A DNA stretch of 64,000 nucleotides, taken from assembly GCF_000733775.1 (NCBI RefSeq), contig NZ_JPOE01000002.1, positions 744,001-808,000 of the forward strand, given 5' to 3'. Source of the stretch: Thiomonas sp. FB-Cd. GTDB lineage: Bacteria; Pseudomonadota; Gammaproteobacteria; Burkholderiales; Burkholderiaceae_C. Shown piece after piece: positions 27,150-35,352 of this stretch (positions are counted from its first letter, which is position 1; every line of letters starts with the position of its first letter). The translations under genes were made by a program, and so were the position numbers. Under the pieces are notes generated by a model, which made no database searches, was not told the origin of the DNA, and saw only the letters and a program-made list of their open reading frames with translations.

Positions 27150-28496
27150 TTACGGCAATGTCAGCGACTCATGGCGTGGCGCGTGAGGGACGCGTAACGT
27201 GATACCGGTGCGCGTGGCGTAGAGCAGGCTGGTCAATGCGATGCTCAGCAGCGCAAGTCCGATGTACACGCTATAGCCGCGGATATAACCAATGGTTCCC
27301 ATTGCCTGCGCCATGTGGCCCAGTATTGGTGGAACCACAAACCCGCCCAAGGCGCCGAGGCCTCCGACCCACCCGGCCGTGCCACCGACGGCGTGCGGGA
27401 CATAGTGGGGCACGAGTTTGAACACGGCCGCATTTGCCACGCCCATTCCTGTTGCCACGAGCGCTTCACCAAGTACAGTCAGCCAAAAATCTTGCGAGAG
27501 TGTCATGACACCGGCTCCAAGCAGTAGGGCTGTATAGGCCAGGAGTGCCACCTTTTCCCCACCGAATCTGTCGGACCAGGAGCCGCCGGGTACTCGAATC
27601 AGTGAGGAATACAGGGAGAAACCCGCCGTCAATCCGAGTGCGACCCAATGCGGGGTCTTGTAGAAAGAACCCCAAAAAGTTGGTAGCCACGCGGTCAGTG
27701 CGAGGAATCCACCGAAGGATGTGAAATACAGCGCCACGAGCGGCCACGTACGCCAACTCGCTGCCGAGTCCAGGAGCGTGCGCAAGACGCTCGTTGCCGG
27801 GAAGAGCTCCTGTCCCTGACTCTTCGCCACCCCCCGGGCTTGATCTGGGGTTGATCCGCGATGCAGCTGCTGAAAATACGGCGCGTTGAATCCGAGGACG
27901 GCGTACAAAGCGATGCCGCTCAGCACGATGACAAGGGATACGAGGTACCCCGCCCAAAGGCCTCCGACTGCGATGATCAGCGGGAGGATGATGGCAACCA
28001 AGCCAGGTGAGGTATTGCCGAATCCCGCGTAGAAGGCCAAAGCCTTGCCCTGTTGCGCCTGAGGGAACCAGTACGACACCTGGCCAATTCCGACAGAGAA
28101 GGTGGCGATGCCACACCCGCCGAGCGCGCCGAAGAACAGTAGCCACGGGTAATCCGCCTGGGTCAAGTGGTCCGGATAGAGGGTCAGCAACATCCAGTAC
28201 AACCCGGCGATGCCGATGACCGAGGCAACCAACAGGATCAGGAAAGGCAGCTTGCCGCCATTGCGATCAACCCAAGCTGCGAACGGGATGCGAAGGAGCG
28301 AACCGGTCAGCATCGGCATGGCTACCAACAGGCCGACTTGCCCGGGGTCGAGGTGCATGAGTTTGATAAATGTCAGTGCCGTCGGGCCGAAAAGTGAGAC
28401 GGCACCAAAGCCGATGAAAAATCCGACGGTCGCGCCGATCAGTGATCGTTGGGGGGTACCCTTGAGCGCATCGAAGGCGGATGAGGTGGTTTGCAT
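27150..28496 (-). CDS. narK1: nitrate transporter, NarK1 type
   Basis: 448-aa major facilitator with 12 predicted helices. FFIGFGAVSLFGPTALTFIK starts helix 1; LLRIPFAAWVDRNGGK holds the substrate Arg region; FGALGGCGIATFSVGIGQVSYWFP and the second-half FGGFLALTAWLPTFWG are nitrate signature regions. NarK1-type proteins are usually nitrate/proton symporters used to start respiration. AGAGG lies before ATG 28496. A 16-bp-stem hairpin lies directly upstream of that Shine-Dalgarno. Confidence 0.9.
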   Translation of the reverse strand: MQTTSSAFDALKGTPQRSLIGATVGFFIGFGAVSLFGPTALTFIKLMHLDPGQVGLLVAMPMLTGSLLRIPFAAWVDRNGGKLPFLILLVASVIGIAGLYWMLLTLYPDHLTQADYPWLLFFGALGGCGIATFSVGIGQVSYWFPQAQQGKALAFYAGFGNTSPGLVAIILPLIIAVGGLWAGYLVSLVIVLSGIALYAVLGFNAPYFQQLHRGSTPDQARGVAKSQGQELFPATSVLRTLLDSAASWRTWPLVALYFTSFGGFLALTAWLPTFWGSFYKTPHWVALGLTAGFSLYSSLIRVPGGSWSDRFGGEKVALLAYTALLLGAGVMTLSQDFWLTVLGEALVATGMGVANAAVFKLVPHYVPHAVGGTAGWVGGLGALGGFVVPPILGHMAQAMGTIGYIRGYSVYIGLALLSIALTSLLYATRTGITLRVPHAPRHESLTLP

Positions 28497-28513
28497 GGCG
28501 AGCCTCTGGAGAT

Positions 28514-28554
28514 CGCGTCTGCGGCCCCCGTTCGAGAAGGGGGCCGCAGACGCG
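28514..28554 (-). promoter_or_regulatory. 16-bp GC-rich hairpin in the narK1 leader
   Basis: Perfect arms CGCGTCTGCGGCCCCC and its complement (28514-28529 and 28539-28554) with a 9-nt loop. It lies 18 bp upstream of the narK1 start codon and next to the Shine-Dalgarno. No T-run follows, so it is not a classical terminator of narXL; it could be an RNA-stability or processing element, or a translational control structure. Confidence 0.7.
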
Positions 28555-28723
28555 ACGGCAATGAACTATCCCGCAACCAATCTAGGCGCTGTCGTGCGCG
28601 CCGACCATTCGTCCATCGACCAGGAGTCGGATCCAAAGGAACGAGCGTGCCGCCGCAGGGATCGTTCGATCGGCGTACGTCGAATGCTCCGGCAAACCAG
28701 GCCGGCTGTGGTGCCCAGCTCTG

Positions 28724-29413
28724 TCAGGCGCCCGGACCGTGGCCGCTGGCATAGACGGCGATTTGCACCCGTGAGCTGAGATCGAGCTTGCGCAGGATGC
28801 TTTGCACATGCACTTTGACCGTTGTTTCGGCGATGTCGAATTCCCGGGCAATCTGTTTGTTGCTCGCACCACGGGCAATAGCGGCTGCGATCTGACGCTC
28901 GCGCGGACTCAGGGGCCCGGCCATCGCCGAGCCCTCCCCGCCTTCGGATGATGCCGAAAATGCCTCGGCCACTTTCGGTGCCATTTCCGCACCGATCACG
29001 AGTTCGCCCTTCTGCGCCCGGTATACCGCTGCGATGAGCTCGCTGGCCTCGCAGGTCTTGAGGAGATATCCGCTGGCCCCAGCACGCAGTGCCGCGCCGA
29101 GGTCAGCCGCGTCCTCACTCACCGTGAGCATCAAAACGCGAGCCCCGGGCGCGGCCTGCCGCAAGCCTGCCACCGCATCCACGCCGCGCACCCCGGGCAG
29201 ATGGTTGTCGAGCAGCACAACGTCGGGCGCCAGCTGCGTGGCAAGGCGCTGCGCCTGCCCAGCGTCAGCGGCCTCGCCCACCACGCGCAGCCGCGGATCC
29301 TCGGCAAACAGCGCGGCCAAGCCACGCCGGAACAGGGCATGGTCATCGACCAGAAGCAGGCGAATCTCAGGCAGGATTGGAGGATTGGGCATCGGTATCG
29401 GTATCGTGATCAT
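28724..29413 (-). CDS. narL: nitrate/nitrite response regulator
   Basis: 229-aa NarL/FixJ response regulator. The receiver domain (about 15-135) has VDDHALFRRG, the phosphoacceptor Asp in VVLLDNHLPGVRG and the Lys in GYLLKTCEA. The LuxR-type helix-turn-helix is LSPRERQIAAAIARGASNKQIA followed by TVKVHVQSILRKLDL. It acts with NarX to control nar genes. The gene overlaps the narX 3' end by up to 47 bp (start 29413; ATG 29392, MPNPPILPEIR, also possible), so coupling is likely. Confidence 0.94.
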   Translation of the reverse strand: MITIPIPMPNPPILPEIRLLLVDDHALFRRGLAALFAEDPRLRVVGEAADAGQAQRLATQLAPDVVLLDNHLPGVRGVDAVAGLRQAAPGARVLMLTVSEDAADLGAALRAGASGYLLKTCEASELIAAVYRAQKGELVIGAEMAPKVAEAFSASSEGGEGSAMAGPLSPRERQIAAAIARGASNKQIAREFDIAETTVKVHVQSILRKLDLSSRVQIAVYASGHGPGA

Positions 29414-31304
29414 GGATTGCGGTGCGCGCCAAGGTCGGCGGCAGACTCAAGACGACGCGGGTTCCCTGGCCGCGGGCAGACTCGATATGCAGCGTGGCCC
29501 CAATATTTGCGGCACGCTCCTTCATGATTTGCTGCCCGATGTGCGCCGCGGAATCTCCCGCGGACTCCGATATGTCGAAACCGGTTCCGTCATCAGAAAT
29601 CTCAAAGCGCCAGTCCGGAAGGCTGTTGACGGTCACATTGACGGATTGCGCCCGGGCGTGTTTTCGCACGTTCGACAGGGCCTCTTGCACGACGTGGAGA
29701 ACCTGCACCTGAATATCGGGATCCAGCGGTTTGCCCTGGCCATTGAAATGAAGGTTCGCTTTGACACCGCTTTGAAGTTCGAATTTCTGCAACGTGCTCC
29801 GCAACACGGGTTCGATATCCTCAGCGTGCGTTCGGGTGCGGAAATGCAAAAGCAGTTCGCGAACGTCGAGCAGGCTTTCGCGTACACCAAGGTCGAGTTC
29901 GTCAACCACCTTGTCGATTCGATGAGCGCTTCCTGCTTTGAGTGCGGTGCGTAGCAGCTGAAGCTGGATTTTCATGAACGCCAGTGCCTGTGCAATGGAG
30001 TCATGCAGCTCACGCGCAAGCAAGGCGCGCTCGCGCGACACCATGGTTTCGCGTTCCAACGCTGCGCTGCGCAGACTCTCCATGGCAGCAGCGAGATGTC
30101 CCGCAAGGGCATCAAGCAGCGCATGTTGTGCAGGGTCGGCTAGGTGCGGCCTTCGATAAAGCAGGTCGATCTCGCCGAGCAGGCGGTGCTGGATTGAAAC
30201 AGGGATGCTGACCAGCGTACTGAAGCCTGCGCGCACGCAGGCTGTTTCTCCGTGGGGGTCGCCTTCGGCTTCTCCCGGCCGGCGAAACTGCACAACTTGG
30301 GGGCCGGCGTCGGCCTCGGCCTGGCCACAGTAGCAGGAGCCACGGATCAAGCAGCGTTCATCTTCCATGAGTTTCGGCGCGACCCCCTCCGCTGCAAGCA
30401 GGACGTAGCGCTGAGCCGACTCGTCGGTCCAGCGCAGAACAGCGGCGTCCGCACCGGAGATGCGCTGCACGGCCTGAGTGAACGAGTCAGCCAACGCGTC
30501 CAGACTTGGCGCGCGCGAAGCCATGGCACTGACCTCATAAAGCGCGGCAAGCCTTTGCTGCTCCGCTTGCAGATCTGCGGTTTTTTGGCGCACGCGTTCT
30601 TCCAGGCCTTCATAAACAGCCTGGAGTTGTTGGGCCATGCGGTTGAAGCCGCGAGCAAGATCGCCGAGTTCGTCGGTGGTCTCGACCGTAACGCGGGCAC
30701 TGTAGTCACCGCGCTCGAGCGCAGCCGCACCGCGGCTGAGTCGCCCCACTGGGTCAAGTACCAGAAGATAAGCCGCAAAGAACATAAACATCGTCCCGAT
30801 GACCACCAGTCCGAGCATCGCCAGCTGGGCTGTGTGCAGCAGCGCACTCCAGAAATCGAGCCGGCGCTCAATCGACATGACGAAGGCGTCGACATTGGAG
30901 ACGAATCGGTCCAGGTCCGTGCGTGTGACGGGCCCGCTTGCTGCCGGATTGAGCCAACGCGGACGCAAACCTTGCCAATCCGCCAGCACGATGGCGTAGT
31001 GCGCGCGAATTTGGGGATCCCAAGGGACAAAAAGCGGCCGTGTCTCGTCACCCCTGCGCAGCAATTCCAGGCTGTCTTGCATCTGTCCAAGCTCTTGCGC
31101 CACGGTTGTGTGCGCGGGAGCAACCTCGGTCAATGCAAGCCGATAACTCATCATGCGAAGGCGTCCAGCCTCATTCACCGCGGCGGCACCACCCTCCAGA
31201 TTCCAGGAGACCCACAACGTGGCGCCGACCGAAAGCAATGACAACACCAAAAACACGCCTGCAAACACGGCGAGCTTTGCAGTGAGCGTCCAGCGCGTTT
31301 GCAT
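29367..31304 (-). CDS. narX: nitrate/nitrite sensor histidine kinase
   Basis: 645-aa membrane sensor. Helix 1 (about 10-33) is followed by the periplasmic P-box NEAGRLRMMSYRL (44-56), which binds nitrate, and helix 2 (about 165-190), then HAMP, a Cys-containing GAF-like central module, and the kinase core with phosphoacceptor His in RELHDSIAQALAFMKIQLQL and G-box SDDGTGFDI. The HisKA_3 type matches NarX/NarQ. Start 31304 (MQTRWTLTAKL) fits helix 1; the open frame continues to 31448 without conservation. It is cotranscribed with narL. Confidence 0.95.
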   Translation of the reverse strand: MQTRWTLTAKLAVFAGVFLVLSLLSVGATLWVSWNLEGGAAAVNEAGRLRMMSYRLALTEVAPAHTTVAQELGQMQDSLELLRRGDETRPLFVPWDPQIRAHYAIVLADWQGLRPRWLNPAASGPVTRTDLDRFVSNVDAFVMSIERRLDFWSALLHTAQLAMLGLVVIGTMFMFFAAYLLVLDPVGRLSRGAAALERGDYSARVTVETTDELGDLARGFNRMAQQLQAVYEGLEERVRQKTADLQAEQQRLAALYEVSAMASRAPSLDALADSFTQAVQRISGADAAVLRWTDESAQRYVLLAAEGVAPKLMEDERCLIRGSCYCGQAEADAGPQVVQFRRPGEAEGDPHGETACVRAGFSTLVSIPVSIQHRLLGEIDLLYRRPHLADPAQHALLDALAGHLAAAMESLRSAALERETMVSRERALLARELHDSIAQALAFMKIQLQLLRTALKAGSAHRIDKVVDELDLGVRESLLDVRELLLHFRTRTHAEDIEPVLRSTLQKFELQSGVKANLHFNGQGKPLDPDIQVQVLHVVQEALSNVRKHARAQSVNVTVNSLPDWRFEISDDGTGFDISESAGDSAAHIGQQIMKERAANIGATLHIESARGQGTRVVLSLPPTLARTAIHDHDTDTDAQSSNPA

Positions 31305-31329
31305 AAAGGTATGGATATTCAAATTCGGG

Positions 31330-31348
31330 GGTACACGCGTGCTGTACC
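31330..31348. promoter_or_regulatory. weak dyad upstream of narX
   Basis: GGTACA and TGTACC are complementary 6-bp arms 7 bp apart, 26 bp upstream of narX. A regulator site is possible; nothing links it to a named factor. Confidence 0.3.
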
Positions 31349-31570
31349 AATCCCTCGGTGACTGGCATTGGCCAGCGACATCGGCAGTGTAAGGCTCATC
31401 GTGCGCCATATTGGCGCGGCTCCATACGCACAGCCGAGGCAACTCCAAAACGAAGGAGCAATGGCATCGAACCGAGCAAGGAGGCTGCTGGCTCCACGCC
31501 GCGCAGCGCGCTGTTGCCGTCCGCGCTTCGTGCCCGCGCTTGTCCGCCGGGATTTCGCTTGTGCAGTGCC

Positions 31571-32275
31571 TTAGTCCGACGCTGTTTCCGGGGATGTCTC
31601 GAGATGCTTGAGCCCTCCAATAAAGAGCGCAACGGAGCGTCGGACCCAGGTTTCCAGGTCGTCTTGTGACATGGGTGTGCCCAAGCCGATTGCGCGCATT
31701 TGCGGCAACGACACGACCATCTGCAAAAACTGCTCGGCGGCAAAAGTGGCGCTCGCAACGCCCAGTTCCCTGAGCTCCGCATCGTTCATCAGCAGTTTCA
31801 CAATCAAATGCATCGCTTCCTCGCGTCCTCCCGCCTGCGCCACCGCTGCGGCCAAGTCGGGGAAGCGCGCGGACTCGGCAACGATCAGCCGATAAAGGGC
31901 CAAAATGTTGGGGTTCAGTGCACCGCGCAGTATGAGTCTCGCCAGATTCTCCAGAATCTGCTCGAGTCCACTTCCGTCGATCAGCGGCACATGGGTTGGT
32001 GGGCGTGCCGAGTCGATGAGCCGCGCGACGACAGCGCTCATGAGCGCCTTTTTGTCGTCAAACCGGTGATAGAAAGTTCTCTTGGAAACCCCCGCCGCAC
32101 TGGCGACGGCTTCGATGCTGGTGGCGCCATAGCCGCTGGTCAGGAGCAAACCCGTTGCCGCATCCAGGATGCGTTCGCGAAATTGTTCGGACGCCTCGCG
32201 CGAAGGACGTCCACCACGCGCCCCGACCGGGCGCGATCCGGATGCGCTGGCAGATTGCAGGCTGGCTGGACTCAT
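31571..32275 (-). CDS. TetR-family transcriptional regulator
   Basis: 234-aa regulator. The N-terminal HTH is in GATSIEAVASAAGVSKRTFYHRF, preceded by an Arg-rich segment (GARGGRPSREASEQFRERIL), and the C-terminal ligand domain is all-helical. Similar proteins repress their own operon. It starts 23 bp after a small secreted protein gene, so the two are probably cotranscribed from the palindrome-controlled promoter at 32735-32767. It is the last gene before narX on this strand, separated by 266 bp. Confidence 0.9.
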   Translation of the reverse strand: MSPASLQSASASGSRPVGARGGRPSREASEQFRERILDAATGLLLTSGYGATSIEAVASAAGVSKRTFYHRFDDKKALMSAVVARLIDSARPPTHVPLIDGSGLEQILENLARLILRGALNPNILALYRLIVAESARFPDLAAAVAQAGGREEAMHLIVKLLMNDAELRELGVASATFAAEQFLQMVVSLPQMRAIGLGTPMSQDDLETWVRRSVALFIGGLKHLETSPETASD

Positions 32276-32298
32276 CGCTGCGCAGCGCGGATGCGCCC

Positions 32299-32670
32299 TC
32301 AGCGGCGCTCGTCATCGTCGCGTGGCCCCGCGTAATAGGCGGGCTGGGGTACATAGTAGGCAGGCGCCGGGGCATAGCTGTAGGCAGGCGGCGCGGTGTA
32401 AACGACGGCGGGCGCGTTGTAATACACGGGGGGCGGTGCATAGTACGCCGGCGGCGTGACGACTCGCGGGCCGTTTGCGGCAACAACGAAAGGTGCGCTG
32501 ACGATGGCTGCAGCGAGTCCCACGACCGCGGCGATCACGCCAATACGGCCAAATTCGTGCCCATCGCCACGCCCATAACCGTGGCCTTCAGCCCACGCGG
32601 GGCTCGATGTTGCCAACCCCACAGCGATAGCCATCACCAACGACATGGAGAATTTTCGCGATCTGTTCAT
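32299..32670 (-). CDS. small secreted protein with Tyr/Pro-rich tail
   Basis: 123 aa from ATG 32670 (MNRSRKFSMSLV). A signal peptide ends near AWAEGHG. A second hydrophobic stretch (IGVIAAVVGLAAAIVSAPFVV) precedes a tail of AYYAPPPVYYNAP-like repeats rich in Tyr, Pro and Ala, ending DDDERR. The protein is probably exported, perhaps envelope-associated. Family unknown. It is followed by the tetR gene on the same strand and its promoter carries a 14-bp palindrome. Confidence 0.75.
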   Translation of the reverse strand: MNRSRKFSMSLVMAIAVGLATSSPAWAEGHGYGRGDGHEFGRIGVIAAVVGLAAAIVSAPFVVAANGPRVVTPPAYYAPPPVYYNAPAVVYTAPPAYSYAPAPAYYVPQPAYYAGPRDDDERR

Positions 32671-32734
32671 GCTTTCAGCCTCCAGGAATCGAGCTCGCAA
32701 CGACGAAGCCCATAAAGTACAGGATAGCGCCTAA

Positions 32735-32767
32735 ATTAACGCAACGCAACCGGTGCGTTGCGTTAAT
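32735..32767. promoter_or_regulatory. putative TetR operator, 14-bp perfect inverted repeat
   Basis: Arms ATTAACGCAACGCA (32735-32748) and its exact complement (32754-32767) flank a 5-bp spacer. The site is 65 bp upstream of the small secreted protein gene, whose downstream partner encodes a TetR protein. Autoregulation is the simplest reading; inference from position and symmetry. Confidence 0.7.
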
Positions 32768-32922
32768 CCATCAATGACTCCATGGTGATCGAGCCAACAT
32801 CGATGCGTGTGGAGCGGGTCGCCCGTGGGGCGAATCAATGTCGCGCGGGAAAGCATCGCTTGGCATCCGCACTTGCGACCTCAACCTCGTAACCGGAATT
32901 GCCCCCTCGCGGGTTCTGCGCG

Positions 32923-33594
32923 CTATGGGTACTCGATCGGCTCCAGCATCTCGGCCCGATCATTCCGGACGTTTCCCACAGCCTTCGTGACAGGATAGGC
33001 ACCGAGGTCAACGTCCGACAGCGGCCGAAGCAGTGCGCGAAGCTCGGACGGGTGTGTTGCCGGATCGAGCCATCGCGCCACTTCGTCGTGGGTCAGAATC
33101 ACGGGCATGCGGTCATGCAGGTTGCGCATCCACGCATTGGCCTCGGTGGTGAGGATGGTGAAGGTTTCCAACGGCTGACCATCCGGAGGCGCCCAGTGCT
33201 CCCAGAGCCCGGCCATGCCGAGAAGATCGCCATCCTTGCGGTGGATGAAATACGGCTGCTTACCGAGAGCCTGTTGCGTCCACTCGAAAAAACCATCGGC
33301 CGGAATGATGCAGCGCCGGGCCTTGAAGGCCGCACGGAAGGCGGGCTTTTCGGCGGCAGTCTCGCAGCGGGCATTGAACAGTCGACTGCCAATGCCTGGG
33401 TCCTCGGCCCATGAAGGGATCAGGCCCCAGCGCAGGAGATCCACACGGCGGTGGGCATGTTCGCAGCGAACAACCGGAGCGAACTGCATGGGTCCGATGT
33501 TGTAGTGCGCACTCCAAACGAGCCCCGATACGTCCGCGTGAAATTCATCACGAATGCGCACGGGTGGACTTTTTAGCGCGAAGCGGCCGCACAT
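32923..33594 (-). CDS. SOS-associated peptidase YedK/HMCES
   Basis: 223-aa SRAP-domain protein that crosslinks its N-terminal Cys to abasic sites in single-stranded DNA as a shield. The mature protein starts at MCGRFALKSPP (start 33594), giving Cys2 after Met removal. Other active-site residues are the Asn in FNARCETAAEKPAF and the His in LHDRMPVILTHDE, with the Glu in GFFEWTQ. Upstream open frame to 33726 is unlikely to be translated because Cys2 must be N-terminal. No SOS box was seen. Confidence 0.94.
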   Translation of the reverse strand: MCGRFALKSPPVRIRDEFHADVSGLVWSAHYNIGPMQFAPVVRCEHAHRRVDLLRWGLIPSWAEDPGIGSRLFNARCETAAEKPAFRAAFKARRCIIPADGFFEWTQQALGKQPYFIHRKDGDLLGMAGLWEHWAPPDGQPLETFTILTTEANAWMRNLHDRMPVILTHDEVARWLDPATHPSELRALLRPLSDVDLGAYPVTKAVGNVRNDRAEMLEPIEYP

Positions 33595-33996
33595 AGGGTT
33601 GATCAGGAAGACTTGTTGCGGCCAAGCATACGCGACCCTGGCTGCCAATTGCGGAGTGCCGACTGGGGCGGGCCGCACTTCATTCATCCGTTGCTTATAT
33701 GGATGCCTCCCGGCGATCAAGAGCAATCGGCGTTGTGCTGTGAAGAGTCGGCTGCCGCCTTATATCCGGCCTCGATCGCGGGTTGTCTGGTTGCCCAGAC
33801 GCGCCGCCGGCCCCGATGTCATTCGCGGACAAGCGCCTCATCTCCTAGAGCGGACTGTTGAAGTCCGACAACGGATTCAGGTTTGGCTTGCCCCGGTCCG
33901 ACCGGTTCACATCACGCTGCGTCTTGCTGCCTCATCGCCTACAAAGGCGGTCCATTCCTTTCATCAAGTAAGAGTTGATCCATGGTCACCGTTCGT
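33595..33996. other. gene-free stretch between HMCES and the IS110 transposase
   Basis: 402 bp. It holds the HMCES promoter side and the downstream end of the IS110-type element. The only structure noted is a short hairpin CGGACT-GTTGA-AGTCCG at 33851-33867. The exact IS110 end is not visible because this family lacks clear terminal inverted repeats. Confidence 0.5.
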
Positions 33997-35073
33997 TCAG
34001 GCCGCTTGCGGCCGCACGCTGCGGTGGCCCCTCTGGTAATCCTGTTGTCTGGCCGTGACGGCCCAGATCGTCCGCGCCATCTTGGCCGCCTGGGCCACGA
34101 TGACCACGTTGGCCGGGCGCCGCTGCCGGATCTGCTCCAACCATGGCCCCGGTTCCTTGGCGTGCGTGAGCACGGATCGCGCGCCGTGGATCAACAGCGT
34201 TCGCACGTAGGCGTCGCCGCGTTTGGAGATGCCCTGCAGGCGGATCTTGCCGCCCGTGCCTCGCTGTGCGGGCACCAGGCCCAGCCAGGCGCAGAACTGG
34301 CGCGCCGAGCCGAAAGCGCGGGCGTCGCCCATGGTGGCGATCGCCGCTGTGGCGGTGAGCACCCCGACGCCGGGGATCTCGGCAATGCGCCGCATGTCCG
34401 GATCCTGGCGGAGTTGCCATGCCAGACGTTTGTCAATGGCGGCAATGTCCTCGCCCAGCGCCTTGATGCGCCGCACCTGCTCGCGCAGACTGTCGGCCAC
34501 CATCTGCGGCAGCGCCGTCGAGAGTGCCTCCAGCGCCGCCTCGACCTCGCCCAGCATGGCCCGGCTGCCCTTGGCGAAGACGGTGCCGAACTCGTACAGC
34601 AATCCGCGCAGCGCGTTGGTCTGCATGACGCGCATCTTCATCAGCAGCTCGCGCTGGCGATGCAGCGTCAGCGTGGCCTGCTGCGCCAGCGACTTGACTC
34701 CGACGAACTTGGTGCCCGGCTGCTGCACCGCCAGCCAGATCGCTCGCGCGTCCGTCGCATCGGTCTTGTTGCCCGACACGAACGGCCGCACCGCCCGGGC
34801 GTGCAGCAGCCTCACCTCATGGCCCAGCGCGCGCAGCTCGCGCGCCCAGTGGTGCGCCCCGCCGCAGGCCTCGATGCCGACCAGGCACCGCGCCCGGTTG
34901 GCGAAGTGCTCCAGCACCTTGGCCCGCTTGATCTGCACATTGGCAATCTCGCCCGTGAACATGTCGACCGTGTGCATCTGAAACACCAGCTTGGCGATGT
35001 CCAGCCCCACCACCTGCAGGCCGTCCATCGTGCCGATGATTTGCCCTGCGCTCATGCCTGTCTTACGATTCAT
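33997..35073 (-). CDS. IS110-family transposase (DEDD)
   Basis: 358-aa DEDD recombinase of IS110. N-terminal RuvC-like domain: GLDIAK (Asp), IEACGGAHHWARELRALG (Glu) and NKTDATDARAIWLA (Asp pair). The C-terminal Tnp_20 domain with a serine-recombinase-like nucleophile starts around AEIPGVGVLTATAAIATMGD and GTGGKIRLQGISKRGDAYVR. Start 35073 (MNRKTGMSAGQI). IS110 enzymes use a bridge RNA from the non-coding end to choose target and donor. The element looks intact and sits against an orphan tnpB right-end hairpin. Confidence 0.95.
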   Translation of the reverse strand: MNRKTGMSAGQIIGTMDGLQVVGLDIAKLVFQMHTVDMFTGEIANVQIKRAKVLEHFANRARCLVGIEACGGAHHWARELRALGHEVRLLHARAVRPFVSGNKTDATDARAIWLAVQQPGTKFVGVKSLAQQATLTLHRQRELLMKMRVMQTNALRGLLYEFGTVFAKGSRAMLGEVEAALEALSTALPQMVADSLREQVRRIKALGEDIAAIDKRLAWQLRQDPDMRRIAEIPGVGVLTATAAIATMGDARAFGSARQFCAWLGLVPAQRGTGGKIRLQGISKRGDAYVRTLLIHGARSVLTHAKEPGPWLEQIRQRRPANVVIVAQAAKMARTIWAVTARQQDYQRGHRSVRPQAA

Positions 35074-35255
35074 GTCGGGTCTCCGAGGGTGTTTGTGAAG
35101 ACCGTGGTCTATCACGTCCTGGGCACATCGATGCCGTATCCACTCGGGGACCCACCCCGCCACCCTGGCGGCCAGGTCGACTCCGAACGGCCTCGCGTTC
35201 ATCTCCATACTCCTGTCTCAGTCCCCGCAGGGAGGGAGGCATCCATCACATCTCC
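35074..35255 (-). ncRNA. candidate IS110 bridge-RNA region
   Basis: About 180 bp of non-coding sequence upstream of the transposase start, the place where many IS110 elements encode the bridge RNA. It is rich in short GC stems. No loop-to-target pairing could be shown by eye, and the element end is not defined, so this is a position-based candidate only. Confidence 0.3.
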
Positions 35256-35261
35256 GAGAAA

Positions 35262-35281
35262 CCCCGCCGTTTAGGGCGGGG
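35262..35281 (+). repeat. orphan tnpB-type right-end hairpin
   Basis: CCCCGCC and GGCGGGG form a stem around GTTTAG, preceded by GAGAAA and followed by AGGAAAGG. The GAAACCCC..GTTTAG..GGGGAG pattern resembles the right end at 14011-14050. It lies upstream of an intact tnpB in the same orientation, so it is not that gene's own right end. Confidence 0.6.
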
Positions 35282-35315
35282 AGGAAAGGAGCGCCGATCG
35301 AAGATCGGTGCTGTG

Positions 35316-35344
35316 TTGACAATTTACACGGAAAACGCATAGCA
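35316..35344 (+). promoter_or_regulatory. sigma-70-like promoter of the second tnpB
   Basis: TTGACA at 35316-35321 and ATAGCA at 35339-35344 are 17 bp apart. The start codon at 35353 is only 8 bp past the -10, so the transcript would have almost no leader. Confidence 0.5.
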
Positions 35345-35352
35345 TGTGAAGC

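Noticed and set aside
26709..27197. Plus-strand frame of 162 codons in the narK1-narK2 gap
   Set aside because: Overlaps the narK1 3' end and has Arg/Ala/Pro-rich composition without a domain.
28514..28554. Rho-independent terminator of narXL
   Set aside because: Strong stem but no following T-run on the minus strand, and it lies too close to the narK1 Shine-Dalgarno.
33982..35274. Plus-strand open frame of 430 codons
   Set aside because: Antisense to the IS110 transposase.
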